From JACVRW01 sp963751835 (lineage in GTDB: Bacteria; Actinomycetota; Thermoleophilia; Solirubrobacterales; Thermoleophilaceae), in contig CAVVWD010000020.1 of the NCBI GenBank assembly GCA_963751835.1, positions 181,408-245,407 on the forward strand: a stretch of DNA of 64,000 bases, written 5' to 3'. This document shows positions 1 to 8,993 of this stretch, piece by piece (within the stretch, counting starts at the first letter, position 1; every line of letters begins with the position of its first letter). The position numbers were made by a program, and so were the translations under genes. The notes beneath the pieces were generated by a model. That model worked only from the letters and a program-made list of their open reading frames with translations, did not search any database and was not told the origin of the DNA.

Positions 1-1509
1 TACTTCCCAATGGAGGAGGAGAAGGACAACCGCGTCTTCGGGGCGATGGACGGCGCCATCCGGGGCAACATGTTCCGGCAGGTCCAGGAGCGCTGGATGG
101 AGTGGCAGAAGCTGTTCCTGTCAATCATCCCGTTCCCGGAGATCTCCGCCGCCCGTGCAATGCCGCTGGCCATCAACGCGGTGCCCAACCCCGAGATCCA
201 CAACGGGCTGGCCATCCAGATGATCGACGAGGTACGCCACTCGACGATCCAGATGAACCTCAAGCGGCTCTACATGAACCACTACATCGATCCCGCCGGG
301 TTCGACATCACCGAGAAGGGGTTCGCGAACTGCTACGCCGGCACGATCGGCCGCCAGTTCGGCGAGGGGTTCATCACCGGCGACGCGATCACTGCCGCCG
401 ACATCTACCTCACGATCGTCGCCGAGACCGCGTTCACGAACGTCCTGTTCGTGGCCATGCCCGCTGAGGCTGCCGCCAATGGCGACTACCTCCTGCCCAC
501 GGTGTTCCACTCGGTGCAGTCGGACGAGTCGCGGCACATCTCCAACGGCTACTCGATCATCCTGATGGCGCTCGCCGACGAGCGGAACCGCCAGCTGCTG
601 GAGCGCGACCTCCGCTACGCATGGTGGAACAACCACGCGGTTGTCGACGCGGCCATCGGCACGTTCATCGAGTACGGCACCAAGGACCGCCGCAAGGACC
701 GCGAGAGCTACGCCGAGATGTGGCGGCGCTGGATCTACGACGACTACTACCGCTCCTATCTCGTCCCGCTGGAGAAGTACGGCCTGGTCATCCCGCACGA
801 TCTCGTCGAGGAGGCCTGGAACCGCATCTGGAACAAGGGCTACATCCACGAGGTCGGGCAGTTCTTCGCCACCGGCTGGTTCGCCAACTACTGGCGCATC
901 GACACGCTGGACGACGAGGACTTCGAGTGGTTCGAGCACAAGTACCCGGGCTGGTACGACAAGTACGGCAAGTGGTGGGAGCGCTACGCCGACTTCTCGA
1001 AGAAGAACGGCCACAAGCCGATCGCGTTCGAGGCGGGCGCCGACTACGAGTACCCGCACCGCTGCTGGACGTGCATGGTGCCGTGCCTGATCCGTGAGGA
1101 CACGGTGGTCGACGAGGTCGACGGCCAGGTCCGCACGTACTGCTCGGAGACCTGCCACTGGACCGACAAGGTGGCGTTCCGGCCCGAGTACGAGGGGCGC
1201 CCGACGCCCGCCATGGGCCAGCTCGCCGGCAAGCGCGAGTGGGAGACGCTCCACCACGGCAAGGACGTGGGCGAGATGATGGAGGAGAGCGGCTTCGTGC
1301 GCGACGACGGCAAGACGCTCGTCCCGCAGCCGCACCTGAATCTCGATCCGAAGGAGATGTGGACGCTCGACGAGGTCAAGGGCATCACGCTCCAGAGCCC
1401 CAACGTCCTCCTCAACGAGATGTCGCCTGAGGAGCGCGAGACGTACATGGCCAAGTACAAGGCCGGCGGGCCGGCCGGCCGCCCGGCGCGAGAGGGCGCC
1501 GCGAGTTGA
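1..1509 (+). CDS. prmA: Propane 2-monooxygenase hydroxylase large (alpha) subunit, 5' partial
   Basis: This is the catalytic subunit of a soluble diiron monooxygenase that hydroxylates propane, probably at C2. The frame is open to the window edge (Tyr-Phe-Pro precede the first visible Met at position 10), so roughly 50 N-terminal residues are missing relative to the usual length of about 540. Both diiron ligand sets are visible: E-x-x-R-H in MIDEVRHS and again in QSDESRHIS. The C-terminal part has the CWTCMVP and YCSETC cysteine pairs typical of PrmA. By memory the sequence closely resembles Gordonia and Rhodococcus PrmA. It is the first gene of an eight-gene operon, and the order A-B-C-D that follows matches the Gordonia prm cluster. 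The methane/butane family is less likely because of the extended PrmA-like match and the downstream genes. Confidence 0.95.
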   Translation, partial: YFPMEEEKDNRVFGAMDGAIRGNMFRQVQERWMEWQKLFLSIIPFPEISAARAMPLAINAVPNPEIHNGLAIQMIDEVRHSTIQMNLKRLYMNHYIDPAGFDITEKGFANCYAGTIGRQFGEGFITGDAITAADIYLTIVAETAFTNVLFVAMPAEAAANGDYLLPTVFHSVQSDESRHISNGYSIILMALADERNRQLLERDLRYAWWNNHAVVDAAIGTFIEYGTKDRRKDRESYAEMWRRWIYDDYYRSYLVPLEKYGLVIPHDLVEEAWNRIWNKGYIHEVGQFFATGWFANYWRIDTLDDEDFEWFEHKYPGWYDKYGKWWERYADFSKKNGHKPIAFEAGADYEYPHRCWTCMVPCLIREDTVVDEVDGQVRTYCSETCHWTDKVAFRPEYEGRPTPAMGQLAGKREWETLHHGKDVGEMMEESGFVRDDGKTLVPQPHLNLDPKEMWTLDEVKGITLQSPNVLLNEMSPEERETYMAKYKAGGPAGRPAREGAAS

Positions 1510-1577
1510 GTCTCCCGGGGGTGGCGGCGCCGCTCGATGCGAGCAGCGCCGCCGGGGGGCCCAAGGAGCCACCGTCC

Positions 1578-2618
1578 ATGGGGGAGAAGTTCACCGTCCG
1601 GTTCGAGCCGGTCAACATCGAGATCGAGGTCGACGAGGACGAGACGGTCCTCCACGCCGCCTTCCGCCAGGGCATCATGCTCATGCACGGCTGCAAGGAG
1701 GGGCAGTGCTCGTCCTGCAAGTCGTTCCTGCTCGACGGGGAGGTCGACCTCGAGAGATACTCGACCTTCGCGCTGCCCGATTTCGAGGAGGCGGAGGGCT
1801 ACACCCTGCTCTGCCGCGCGCACCCGATGTCCGACCTCGAGGTCGAGCTGCTCAACTTCGACGAGGAGATCCTGCGCAGCGGGGTCGCGCTTCAGACGGC
1901 CAAGGTGCGTGTGGAGGCCGTCGAGCGGCTCACGCACGACATCTGCCTGCTGCGCGTCGCGCTCGTCGAACCGGAGCGGCTCACCTTCCAGGCGGGGCAG
2001 TACGTCGACATAAAGATCCCGGGCGGTGGGGAGGAGCACCGCTCGTTCTCGATGGCCAACACGCCGGCCACCGCCAACGAGCTCGAGTTCATGATCAAGA
2101 TCTTCCCCGACGGGCATTTCTCGGGGCTGCTCGACAACGGCGAGATCAAGGCCGGGGACGAGCTGGAGCTGACCGGGCCGTACGGCGTGTTCACGCTGCG
2201 GGCGACGTCGACGCGGCGCATGTTGTTCATCGGCGGCGGCGCGGGGATGGCGCCCATCCTGTCGCTGCTGCGCTCGCTCGACGAGGCAGGGAACGAGCGC
2301 CCGGCGGTCTACTACTACGGGGCACGCCGCCCCGATGACCTCTTCCACGTCGAGGAGCTCGAGGCGCTCGTGGAGAGGCTGCCCGACTTCCGCTTCGTCC
2401 CGGCGCTGTCGGAGATGGAGGCCGGCGAGAACGGCTGGACCGGCGAGACAGGGCTCATCACCGATGTCGTCGACCGCCTGGAGGAGGACGTAAGCGAGGT
2501 CGAGGCTTACATCTGCGGTCCGCCCCCGATGGTCGAAGCCGCCATCGCTCTGCTCGAGCGCAGGGGCGTCCCCGAATCACAAATCCACTTCGACAAGTTC
2601 ACGACCACCGAGCAGTAG
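1578..2618 (+). CDS. prmB: Propane monooxygenase reductase (2Fe-2S/FAD/NAD)
   Basis: This cytoplasmic reductase passes electrons from NADH through FAD and a 2Fe-2S cluster to the PrmA/PrmC hydroxylase. The plant-type ferredoxin domain comes first, with cluster ligands C39, C44, C47 and C79. An FAD-binding domain with the RSFSMAN motif follows, then an NAD-binding domain with GGGAGMAP and the terminal YICGPPPM. I chose the ATG at 1578 (346 aa) because AAGGAG lies nine bases upstream and homologues begin here. A TTG at 1506 would add 24 low-complexity residues and overlap prmA. The gap from prmA is 68 bp, consistent with one transcript. Confidence 0.94.
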   Translation: MGEKFTVRFEPVNIEIEVDEDETVLHAAFRQGIMLMHGCKEGQCSSCKSFLLDGEVDLERYSTFALPDFEEAEGYTLLCRAHPMSDLEVELLNFDEEILRSGVALQTAKVRVEAVERLTHDICLLRVALVEPERLTFQAGQYVDIKIPGGGEEHRSFSMANTPATANELEFMIKIFPDGHFSGLLDNGEIKAGDELELTGPYGVFTLRATSTRRMLFIGGGAGMAPILSLLRSLDEAGNERPAVYYYGARRPDDLFHVEELEALVERLPDFRFVPALSEMEAGENGWTGETGLITDVVDRLEEDVSEVEAYICGPPPMVEAAIALLERRGVPESQIHFDKFTTTEQ

Positions 2619-2635
2619 GAGGAGAGAGGAGCCAT

Positions 2636-3742
2636 ATGGCCACGGACACCCCCGTCAAGGAACGCAGCGTCCCCAAACCACAGTTCACGGACGCGGAGGC
2701 GGGGGCACGCGAGTTCCCCTCCTCGGACAGCCGGAGCTTCAACTACTTCACGCCGCGCAAGCGGCGGGCGACGGTGTACGAGGACGTCACCGTCGACGTG
2801 CAGCCCGACCCCGACCGCTACCTCACCCAGGGGTGGGTCTACGCCTTCGCCGACGGCACCGCCGGCTACCCGCAGGAGTGGACCGCTCTGAAGTCCTCCA
2901 ACTGGCACGAGTTCCTCGATCCAAACGAGGAGTGGGAGCAGACGATCTACCGCAACAACGCGGCGGTCGTGCGCCAGGTCCAGCAGAACATCGCCAACGC
3001 AAAGGCCGCCGGGTCCTTCGCGAACCTCAACCGCGGCTGGACGAAGATCCTCGAGCACCACGTGTTCGCCTGGGCGCACGCCGAGCACGGCATCGGCATG
3101 CACGTCTACATCCCGGCCAACCGCGACGCGCCCACCAACATGATCAACAACGCGCTGGCGGTGGGCGGGGCGCACAAGCTGCGCTTCGCGCAGGACCTCA
3201 TCCTCTACAACCTCGAGTTGAGCGAGGAGATCGAGGACTTCGACGGCAGCGCGCACAAGGAGACCTGGCAGAACGACGCGTACTGGCAGGCCACGCGTGA
3301 GAACGTCGAGCAGCTGACCGGCATCCGCGACTGGGCGGAGGCGTTCTTCGCCACGGCGGTCGTCTTCGAACCGCTCGTGGGCGAGCTGTTCCGCAGCGGC
3401 CTCGTGATGCAGGCGGCCGCGCTCCACGGCGACTACGTCACGCCGTCGCTGATGGGCAACGGCGAGTCGGACGCGACCCGCGAGCAGCGCGGCGCCCGCG
3501 CCCTGTTCGGAATGCTGTCCGACGACGACAAGCACGGCCTGGAGAACCGCGCCACGATGCAGAACTGGCTGTCGAACTGGACCGCGACGAGCGTCGCGGC
3601 GGCCAAGCAGTTGCAGCCGATCTGGTCCCAGCTGCCCGAGAAGGTCGTCCGCTTCGAGGATGCCTTCGGGCGCTCTCGGGATCGCTTCGAGAGCCTGGTC
3701 GGAGACCTCAACCTCGAAACCCCAAAGGAGCTGAACGCATGA
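2636..3742 (+). CDS. prmC: Propane monooxygenase hydroxylase small (beta) subunit
   Basis: This is the beta subunit of the hydroxylase; it pairs with PrmA and has a ferritin-like fold without a catalytic diiron site. At 368 aa it is the expected length for PrmC/TmoE-type subunits. The N-terminal SRSFNYFTPRKRRATVYEDVT segment, the W-x-EF region and the C-terminal helical part are typical of the family. A strong purine-rich ribosome-binding region (GGAGGAGAGAGGAG) sits just before the start. The end overlaps prmD by four bases (ATGA), indicating translational coupling, which fits a fixed subunit ratio. Confidence 0.93.
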   Translation: MATDTPVKERSVPKPQFTDAEAGAREFPSSDSRSFNYFTPRKRRATVYEDVTVDVQPDPDRYLTQGWVYAFADGTAGYPQEWTALKSSNWHEFLDPNEEWEQTIYRNNAAVVRQVQQNIANAKAAGSFANLNRGWTKILEHHVFAWAHAEHGIGMHVYIPANRDAPTNMINNALAVGGAHKLRFAQDLILYNLELSEEIEDFDGSAHKETWQNDAYWQATRENVEQLTGIRDWAEAFFATAVVFEPLVGELFRSGLVMQAAALHGDYVTPSLMGNGESDATREQRGARALFGMLSDDDKHGLENRATMQNWLSNWTATSVAAAKQLQPIWSQLPEKVVRFEDAFGRSRDRFESLVGDLNLETPKELNA

Positions 3743-4083
3743 CTGAGTTCAACGCGGACCCGACGTCGTCGAACAAGACCGGCGTCACCCTGATGGACAA
3801 TCAGGTCGGCCACGTAGTAGCGGATGTGATGCGGGGCAAGGAGAACGTGACCGTTACGGTGCTGCCGTCGATGATCCGCGTGGACGGGGTCGGCAAGGTC
3901 GACTTCGACTACCAGGAACTGGCCGATGCCCTCGGCTGGACCGACTTCGGTAACGACGACTTCGAGGAGATCATGTCGACCCACTACGGGCGTATGGTCG
4001 TGCTCGACGACCGTGTCCTGTTCTTCGCCAACCCGGAGGACGCCGCCGAGTACATCGGCTTCGACCTGCAACCGGTGGGTTAG
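3739..4083 (+). CDS. prmD: Propane monooxygenase coupling (effector) protein
   Basis: This is the small cofactor-free MmoB/DmpM-type regulatory protein that docks on the hydroxylase and couples NADH oxidation to substrate hydroxylation. It is 114 aa, the usual size. The family core is recognisable as NKTGVTLMDNQVGHVVADVM followed by the beta-rich section and the C-terminal FDLQPVG. It overlaps prmC by ATGA and ends two bases before the amidohydrolase start. Confidence 0.92.
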   Translation: MTEFNADPTSSNKTGVTLMDNQVGHVVADVMRGKENVTVTVLPSMIRVDGVGKVDFDYQELADALGWTDFGNDDFEEIMSTHYGRMVVLDDRVLFFANPEDAAEYIGFDLQPVG

Positions 4084-4085
4084 CC

Positions 4086-5141
4086 ATGTACGAGCACAAC
4101 GGCGAGAAGTACTTCGTGCTGGACACCCACACCCACTTCTGGGATGCCAGTCCTGCGAACTGGGTGAAGGGCCAGGAGCAGTTCGCGGAAGGCTGGATCA
4201 ACTGCTTCCACGCCTATCAGGGGCTCGGGCCACCCGAGACCCACTGGCCGATCGAGAAGTTCCAGAAGTACACCGAGGACGACTTCGTCAAGGACATGTT
4301 CGAGGAGGGCTACGTCGACGTCGCGGTGTTCCAGCCGACCTACCTGAAGCAGTGGTACACCGACGGCTTCAACACCGCCGAGACCAACTCCAAGCTGGCT
4401 GAGAAGTACCCCGACAAGCTGATCGTCAACGGTCGCTGGGACGCCCGCGAGGGTGACGAGGGCCTGAGGCAGCTCGAGGAGGACGCCGAACGCTACGGCC
4501 TCAAGGGGGTCAAGCTATACACGGCCGAGTGGCGAAACGGTTCGCGTGGCTGGTCGCTCAAGGATCCCGAGTCGCAGCGCTTCCTGGACAAGTGCCAGGA
4601 GCTCGGGATCAAGAACATCCACGTGCACAAGGGGCCGACGATCTGGCCGCTTGACAAGGACGCGTTCGATGTCAAGGACGTGGACTACGCCGCCACGAAC
4701 AACCCGGAGCTCAACTTCATCGTCGAGCACGTCGGCCTGCCACGGATCGAGGACTTCTGCTTCATGGCCACGCAGGAGCCCAATGTCTACGCTGGCCTCG
4801 CGGTCGTGATCGGCGGGTTGATGTACGCCCGTCCACGCTTCTTCGCCAAGGTCATGGGCGAGCTGCTCTTCTGGGTAGGCGAGGACAAGATGCTGTTCGG
4901 CGCCGACTACGCCATCTGGGAGCCGAAGTGGCAGGTCGAGGGCCTGGTCGACTGGGACTACCCGGGGGGCGACGAGTACTCGGACTTCCCGGCGATCACC
5001 ACGGAATCGAAGAAGAAGATCCTGGGCCTCAACGCGGCGGCGCTCTACGGCGTCGAGGTCCCGCAGGAGCTGCAGCTGCGCGACGAGACCAGTGAGCCGG
5101 CCGCCGAGGACGACGCCCGGCTGGTGGAAGACCGCACGTGA
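4086..5141 (+). CDS. Amidohydrolase family protein of the propane monooxygenase operon
   Basis: This is a TIM-barrel metal-dependent hydrolase of the amidohydrolase_2 type. The N-terminal metal motif is LDTHTHFWD (HxH), a central KGVKLYTAEW strand supplies the usual lysine region, an IVEHVG histidine follows, and LFGADYAIW near the end carries the terminal metal-binding aspartate. An amidohydrolase lies at this place in other prm clusters. Its exact substrate there is not established to my knowledge; maturation or stability of the monooxygenase has been suggested for related clusters. It is tightly packed between prmD and the MIP18-like gene (GTGA overlap). Confidence 0.85.
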   Translation: MYEHNGEKYFVLDTHTHFWDASPANWVKGQEQFAEGWINCFHAYQGLGPPETHWPIEKFQKYTEDDFVKDMFEEGYVDVAVFQPTYLKQWYTDGFNTAETNSKLAEKYPDKLIVNGRWDAREGDEGLRQLEEDAERYGLKGVKLYTAEWRNGSRGWSLKDPESQRFLDKCQELGIKNIHVHKGPTIWPLDKDAFDVKDVDYAATNNPELNFIVEHVGLPRIEDFCFMATQEPNVYAGLAVVIGGLMYARPRFFAKVMGELLFWVGEDKMLFGADYAIWEPKWQVEGLVDWDYPGGDEYSDFPAITTESKKKILGLNAAALYGVEVPQELQLRDETSEPAAEDDARLVEDRT

Positions 5142-5833
5142 CAATCCGTTCCCGCGTCCTCGAGGCGCTCGGCACGGTTTACGACCCCGAGCTTGACGAG
5201 CCGATCACGTCGCTGAGGTTCGTGACCTCCTGCGAGGTGTCGGCCGACGGGGACGTCGACGTCCGGCTGCGGCTGCCGACGCCGCAGTGCGCGCCGAACT
5301 TCGCGTACCTGATGGCAGCCGACGCGCGCAACGCCGTGCGCCGGCTGCCGGAGGTCCGCGACGTCACGGTCGTCCTGGAGGACCACTACACGGGCGACGA
5401 GATCAACGCCGCCGTCGGGCGGGGCGAGGGGTTCGCCGAGGCCTTCCCGGGCGAGACCGAGGGCGAGCTCGACGCTCTGCGCGAGCTGTTTCAGCGCAAG
5501 GCCCTGGTCGCCCGGGAATCCCGGGTCTGCGAGCAGCTGCTCGCCGCGGGCGCAACGCCGGAGGAGGTCACCGCCCAGCGGGTGGCCGACCTGCCCGACG
5601 ACCCGGAGGCTCGGCGGTGCGTCGCGCTGCGCCGGCAGCTGGGTATCCCGGCCGCGGACGACGCCCCGGCGTTCGTCCGGCCCGACGGGGAGCCGGTCGC
5701 CGCCGCCGACCTGCGCATGTGGCTGCGCAAGGCAAGCCTCATGCGGACGAGCCTCGAGGTCAACGGGGGCATCTGCCGCTCCCTGCTGCGCATCCGCTAC
5801 GACCTTCCCGACGCCAAGGAGGTGGCCGCATGA
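5138..5833 (+). CDS. MIP18/DUF59-type iron-sulfur (metal) assembly-like protein
   Basis: The first 90 or so residues match the MIP18/DUF59 fold used in Fe-S and metal cofactor assembly (VLEALGTVYDPELDEPI, then a PTPQC segment with the conserved cysteine). The remaining 130 residues are arginine- and glutamate-rich helices that I do not recognise. The GTG start overlaps the amidohydrolase stop (GTGA) and the end overlaps the dehydrogenase start (ATGA), so it is made with the Prm enzymes. A role in loading iron into the hydroxylase or maturing the reductase cluster is inference from domain and position. Confidence 0.75.
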   Translation: MTIRSRVLEALGTVYDPELDEPITSLRFVTSCEVSADGDVDVRLRLPTPQCAPNFAYLMAADARNAVRRLPEVRDVTVVLEDHYTGDEINAAVGRGEGFAEAFPGETEGELDALRELFQRKALVARESRVCEQLLAAGATPEEVTAQRVADLPDDPEARRCVALRRQLGIPAADDAPAFVRPDGEPVAAADLRMWLRKASLMRTSLEVNGGICRSLLRIRYDLPDAKEVAA

Positions 5834-6870
5834 GGGCCGCGAGACTGCACGCCTATCACGAGCCGCTCAAGCTCGACGAGGTGGACGAGCCCAAAGCCGA
5901 GGGCCCGCTCGACGTGGTCGTGCGGATCGGCGCGGCGGGACTATGCCGCACCGACCTGCACATCCAGGAGGGTCAGTGGGCCGAGAAGTCCGGGGTCGAG
6001 CTCCCCTACACGCCGGGGCACGAGAACGCCGGGTGGGTGCACGCAGTGGGTCCGGCGGTGACGAACGTCGAGGTGGGGGACACGGTGATCGTGCATCCGT
6101 TCATCTCCTGCGGGCTCTGCCGGCCCTGCCGTGCCGGCGACGACATGCACTGCCTCAACGGCTCCTTCCCGGGCATCAACCGCGACGGCGGGTTCGCCGA
6201 CTTCCTTTTCACGAGCGCGCGCTCGGTCGTCAAGCTCGATCCGTCTCTCGAGCCACAGGCCATCGCCGCGCTGGCGGACGCCGGGCTCACCGCGATCCAC
6301 GCTGTCAAGAAGGCGATCCCGGTCCTCGGCGCCGGCACCAAGGTGGTCGTGATCGGGGCCGGAGGCCTCGGCCATATCGGCGTCCAGTGCCTGCGGGCGT
6401 ACACACCCGCCGAGATCATCGTCGTCGATCCGTCGGAGCCCGCGCTGACGCTGGCCGAGGAGCTGGGCGCGCACCACACGATCAAGGTCGAAGGTGAGAG
6501 CCACGTCGACGCCGTCAAGGAGATGACTGACGGGCTGGGCGCCGAGGCGATCATCGACTTCGTCGGGGAGAAGGGCGCCATCGAGGACGGCATCGAGATG
6601 ATCCGGGACGGCGGCTTCTACTACGTCATCGGCTACGGCGAGAACATCAACATCCCGACGATCGACGTGATCTCGCGCGAGATCTCCTTCATCGGCAACC
6701 TGGTCGGGACGTACGTCGACCTGCAGGACCTGATGACGCTCACCGCGCAGGGCCAGGTCACCCTGCACACGAGCACGTATCCGCTCGATGCCATCAACGA
6801 CGCGATGGCCGACCTCAACAACGGACGGCTCCAGGGGCGCGGCATCCTGGTCCCGGCCGGCGCTGCATAG
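5830..6870 (+). CDS. Zinc-dependent NAD(P) alcohol dehydrogenase (propanol oxidation)
   Basis: This medium-chain dehydrogenase probably oxidises the 2-propanol made by the monooxygenase to acetone. Seen in the sequence: the catalytic zinc cysteine in GLCRTDLH, the GHENAGWV motif, the four-cysteine structural zinc loop (CGLCRPCRAGDDMHC), and the nucleotide motif GAGGLGHIGVQ. The ATG at 5830 gives 346 aa and overlaps the previous stop (ATGA). An NAD-dependent secondary alcohol dehydrogenase is a standard member of actinobacterial prm clusters. Substrate specificity is inferred from context. Confidence 0.9.
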   Translation: MRAARLHAYHEPLKLDEVDEPKAEGPLDVVVRIGAAGLCRTDLHIQEGQWAEKSGVELPYTPGHENAGWVHAVGPAVTNVEVGDTVIVHPFISCGLCRPCRAGDDMHCLNGSFPGINRDGGFADFLFTSARSVVKLDPSLEPQAIAALADAGLTAIHAVKKAIPVLGAGTKVVVIGAGGLGHIGVQCLRAYTPAEIIVVDPSEPALTLAEELGAHHTIKVEGESHVDAVKEMTDGLGAEAIIDFVGEKGAIEDGIEMIRDGGFYYVIGYGENINIPTIDVISREISFIGNLVGTYVDLQDLMTLTAQGQVTLHTSTYPLDAINDAMADLNNGRLQGRGILVPAGAA

Positions 6871-6874
6871 CCCG

Positions 6875-8524
6875 ATGGGCAAGCGACTGTACTTCAACAA
6901 CGACGCGCGCCGGCTCCTGCAGGCCGGCGTCGACGAGCTGGCCAACACCGTCAAGGTCACGCTGGGGCCCAAGGGGCGCAACGTAGTTCTCGAGCGCCTC
7001 GCCGGCGCCCCCATGATCACGAACGACGGTGTCTCTATCGCGCGCGAGATCGAGCTGAGCGACCAGTTCAAGAACATGGGGGCGCAGCTCGTCCGCGAGG
7101 TGGCCAACAAGACGAGCGACCTCACGGGCGACGGCACCACGACCGCCACGCTGCTCGCCCAGGCGATCGTCCGCGAGGGAATGCTGGCGATCGACGAGGG
7201 CGCGAACGCGATGCTGCTGCGCCGCGGCATCGAGGAGGCGACGGAACGCGTGGTGGCCGAGCTCGGCCGTTCGGCGGGCCCTGTGGAGGGTCGAGATCAC
7301 CTCCGTCACGTCGCCACGATCGCCGCTGGGGAGGACGAGCGGATCGGCGGCGCCATCGCCGAGGCGCTCGACCGGGTGGGTGAGGAGGGCGTCGTCACTA
7401 TCGAGGAGACCGAGCTGCCCGGCATCTCTGTCGACTTCGTCGAAGGCGTGCACGTCGAGAACGGCTGGGAGTCCCCCTATCTCGTGCGCGACGAGACGCG
7501 GATGGAGACGGTCTTCGAGGATCCCTACATCCTCATGACGAACCGCCCGATCTCCCAGCCGCAGGACCTCATGCCCACGCTGGACAAGGTCATGAAGTCG
7601 CCGCGGCCGCTCGTCATCCTCGCGGAGAAGATCGACGGGGCGGCGCTGGGCATGCTCGTCCACAACAACAAGCACGGCACGCTGCAGGCCGTGGCCGTGC
7701 GCGCCCCCGGGTTCGGCCATCGCCGCGTCGAGCACCTCGGCGACGTCGCCACATTCACGGGCGGGCAGGTGATCGCCCAGGAGGCCGGGCGGTCGCTCGC
7801 GAGCGTACGTCCGGAGGATCTGGGCACTGCGCGCCGGGTCGTGGTGACGGCGGACTCGACGACCATCGTCGAGGGTGGCGGGACCGCAGAGGCCGTCGAG
7901 GCGCGCCTCGCCCAGATCAGGGTCGAGCTGGGACGCGCCTCGCAGGAGCGGGACATCGAGATCCTTCAGGAGCGCCTCGCCCGGCTCGCCATCCGGTTGG
8001 CGGTGATCCGCGTCGGCGCACCGGCCGAGGTCGTGCTGCGCGAGCGGCTGCGCCGCACGCAGGGCGCGCTGGACGCCACGCGCGCGGCGGTCGCAGAGGG
8101 GATCGTCGCGGGCGGCGGCACGGCGCTGCTGCGCGCGGGAAGTGTCCTCGACGAACTCCGGTTGGAGGGCGACTACGCACGGGGCGCCGAGGTCGTCGGC
8201 GCGGTCCTGCACGAGCCGCTCTACTGGATCGCGACGAACGCGGGCTTCGACGGGCAGGCCGTGGTCGACCAGGTGAGCGCGATGCCCGAGGGCCACGGAC
8301 TGAATGCGCTGACCGGCGAGTTCGGCGACCTCTTCACACAGGGCGTGATCGACCCAGTGCGCGTCACACGGCTGAGCCTCGAGCATGCGGCCTCGGTGGC
8401 TGCGCTGATGCTCACGACCGAGGCGCTCGTCGCCGAGGAGCTGATCGCCCAGCCGGGCGCCGTGATCGCCCCGGGCTTCGGGGACCTCGCCGAAGGCATG
8501 GCGCGCCCGTCCTCGCCGATCTAA
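6875..8524 (+). CDS. groEL: GroEL-type chaperonin dedicated to the propane monooxygenase operon
   Basis: This is a 549-aa Hsp60/GroEL. The conserved KVTLGPKGRNVVLE start region and the ATPase motif GDGTTTATLLAQ are intact, as are the apical and C-terminal equatorial domains. The tail ends AEGMARPSSPI and lacks the Gly-Gly-Met repeats of housekeeping GroEL. Divergent groEL genes without groES sit at the end of prm and mim clusters, where the chaperonin is needed for folding of the large hydroxylase subunit. The start is four bases after the dehydrogenase stop. The in-frame sequence upstream of this ATG belongs to the dehydrogenase region, so I did not extend it. Confidence 0.93.
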   Translation: MGKRLYFNNDARRLLQAGVDELANTVKVTLGPKGRNVVLERLAGAPMITNDGVSIAREIELSDQFKNMGAQLVREVANKTSDLTGDGTTTATLLAQAIVREGMLAIDEGANAMLLRRGIEEATERVVAELGRSAGPVEGRDHLRHVATIAAGEDERIGGAIAEALDRVGEEGVVTIEETELPGISVDFVEGVHVENGWESPYLVRDETRMETVFEDPYILMTNRPISQPQDLMPTLDKVMKSPRPLVILAEKIDGAALGMLVHNNKHGTLQAVAVRAPGFGHRRVEHLGDVATFTGGQVIAQEAGRSLASVRPEDLGTARRVVVTADSTTIVEGGGTAEAVEARLAQIRVELGRASQERDIEILQERLARLAIRLAVIRVGAPAEVVLRERLRRTQGALDATRAAVAEGIVAGGGTALLRAGSVLDELRLEGDYARGAEVVGAVLHEPLYWIATNAGFDGQAVVDQVSAMPEGHGLNALTGEFGDLFTQGVIDPVRVTRLSLEHAASVAALMLTTEALVAEELIAQPGAVIAPGFGDLAEGMARPSSPI

Positions 8525-8535
8525 GGAGTCAGGTG

Positions 8536-8958
8536 ATGCCACGCGCTCTCGTTCACACCTGCGTCCGAGTCCGGGACATCGACGCCTCACTGCGCTTCTA
8601 CTACGCCCTCGGCCTGGAGGAGCGCGGGCGCCTGAACTTCGACTCTGCCTACAACGTGTACATGGGGCTCCCGGGCGACGAAGACCGCCTCGAGCTGACG
8701 GTCAACATCGGCCGGGAGGAGCCCTACGACCTGGGTGACGGCTACAACCACTTCGCCGTCACCGTGGAGGACATCGACGCCGCGCTCGCGGACCTGGCCG
8801 AGATCGGCGTCGAGCCGGAGAAGCCGCCTTACCGTCCGGGCGAACGCGAGGACCTTCCGCGGATCGCGTTCGTTCCGGATCCTGACGGCTACCGAGTCGA
8901 GCTCATCGACGGCGGTGCCTTCTCAACGCCCAAGGACGGGCCGCACCCGGCGGCCTGA
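8536..8958 (+). CDS. VOC/glyoxalase-family protein (lactoylglutathione lyase-like)
   Basis: This 140-aa vicinal-oxygen-chelate protein has two beta-alpha-beta-beta-beta modules. Likely metal ligands are a histidine in LVHTCVRV, a glutamate in DRLELTVN, a histidine in GYNHFAVTV and a glutamate in GYRVELID, the H/E/H/E order of glyoxalase I. AAGGAG lies seven bases before the ATG at 8536; a GTG one codon earlier is less well placed. It follows groEL by 11 bp and may be the last gene of the operon, perhaps dealing with methylglyoxal or another carbonyl formed downstream of acetone. That role is inference. Confidence 0.8.
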   Translation: MPRALVHTCVRVRDIDASLRFYYALGLEERGRLNFDSAYNVYMGLPGDEDRLELTVNIGREEPYDLGDGYNHFAVTVEDIDAALADLAEIGVEPEKPPYRPGEREDLPRIAFVPDPDGYRVELIDGGAFSTPKDGPHPAA

Positions 8959-8993
8959 CCGCCCATAACCGACCGAAAGGGTTGGTGCTGTCC

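Noticed and set aside
121..1572. Long minus-strand reading frame opposite prmA (about 483 codons)
   Set aside because: It is a composition shadow: rich in Val, Asp, Arg and Leu with no recognisable motif, while the plus strand encodes an unmistakable PrmA.
6815..8590. Minus-strand frame of about 590 codons opposite groEL
   Set aside because: GroEL on the plus strand has all family motifs; the antisense frame has none and is explained by high third-position GC.
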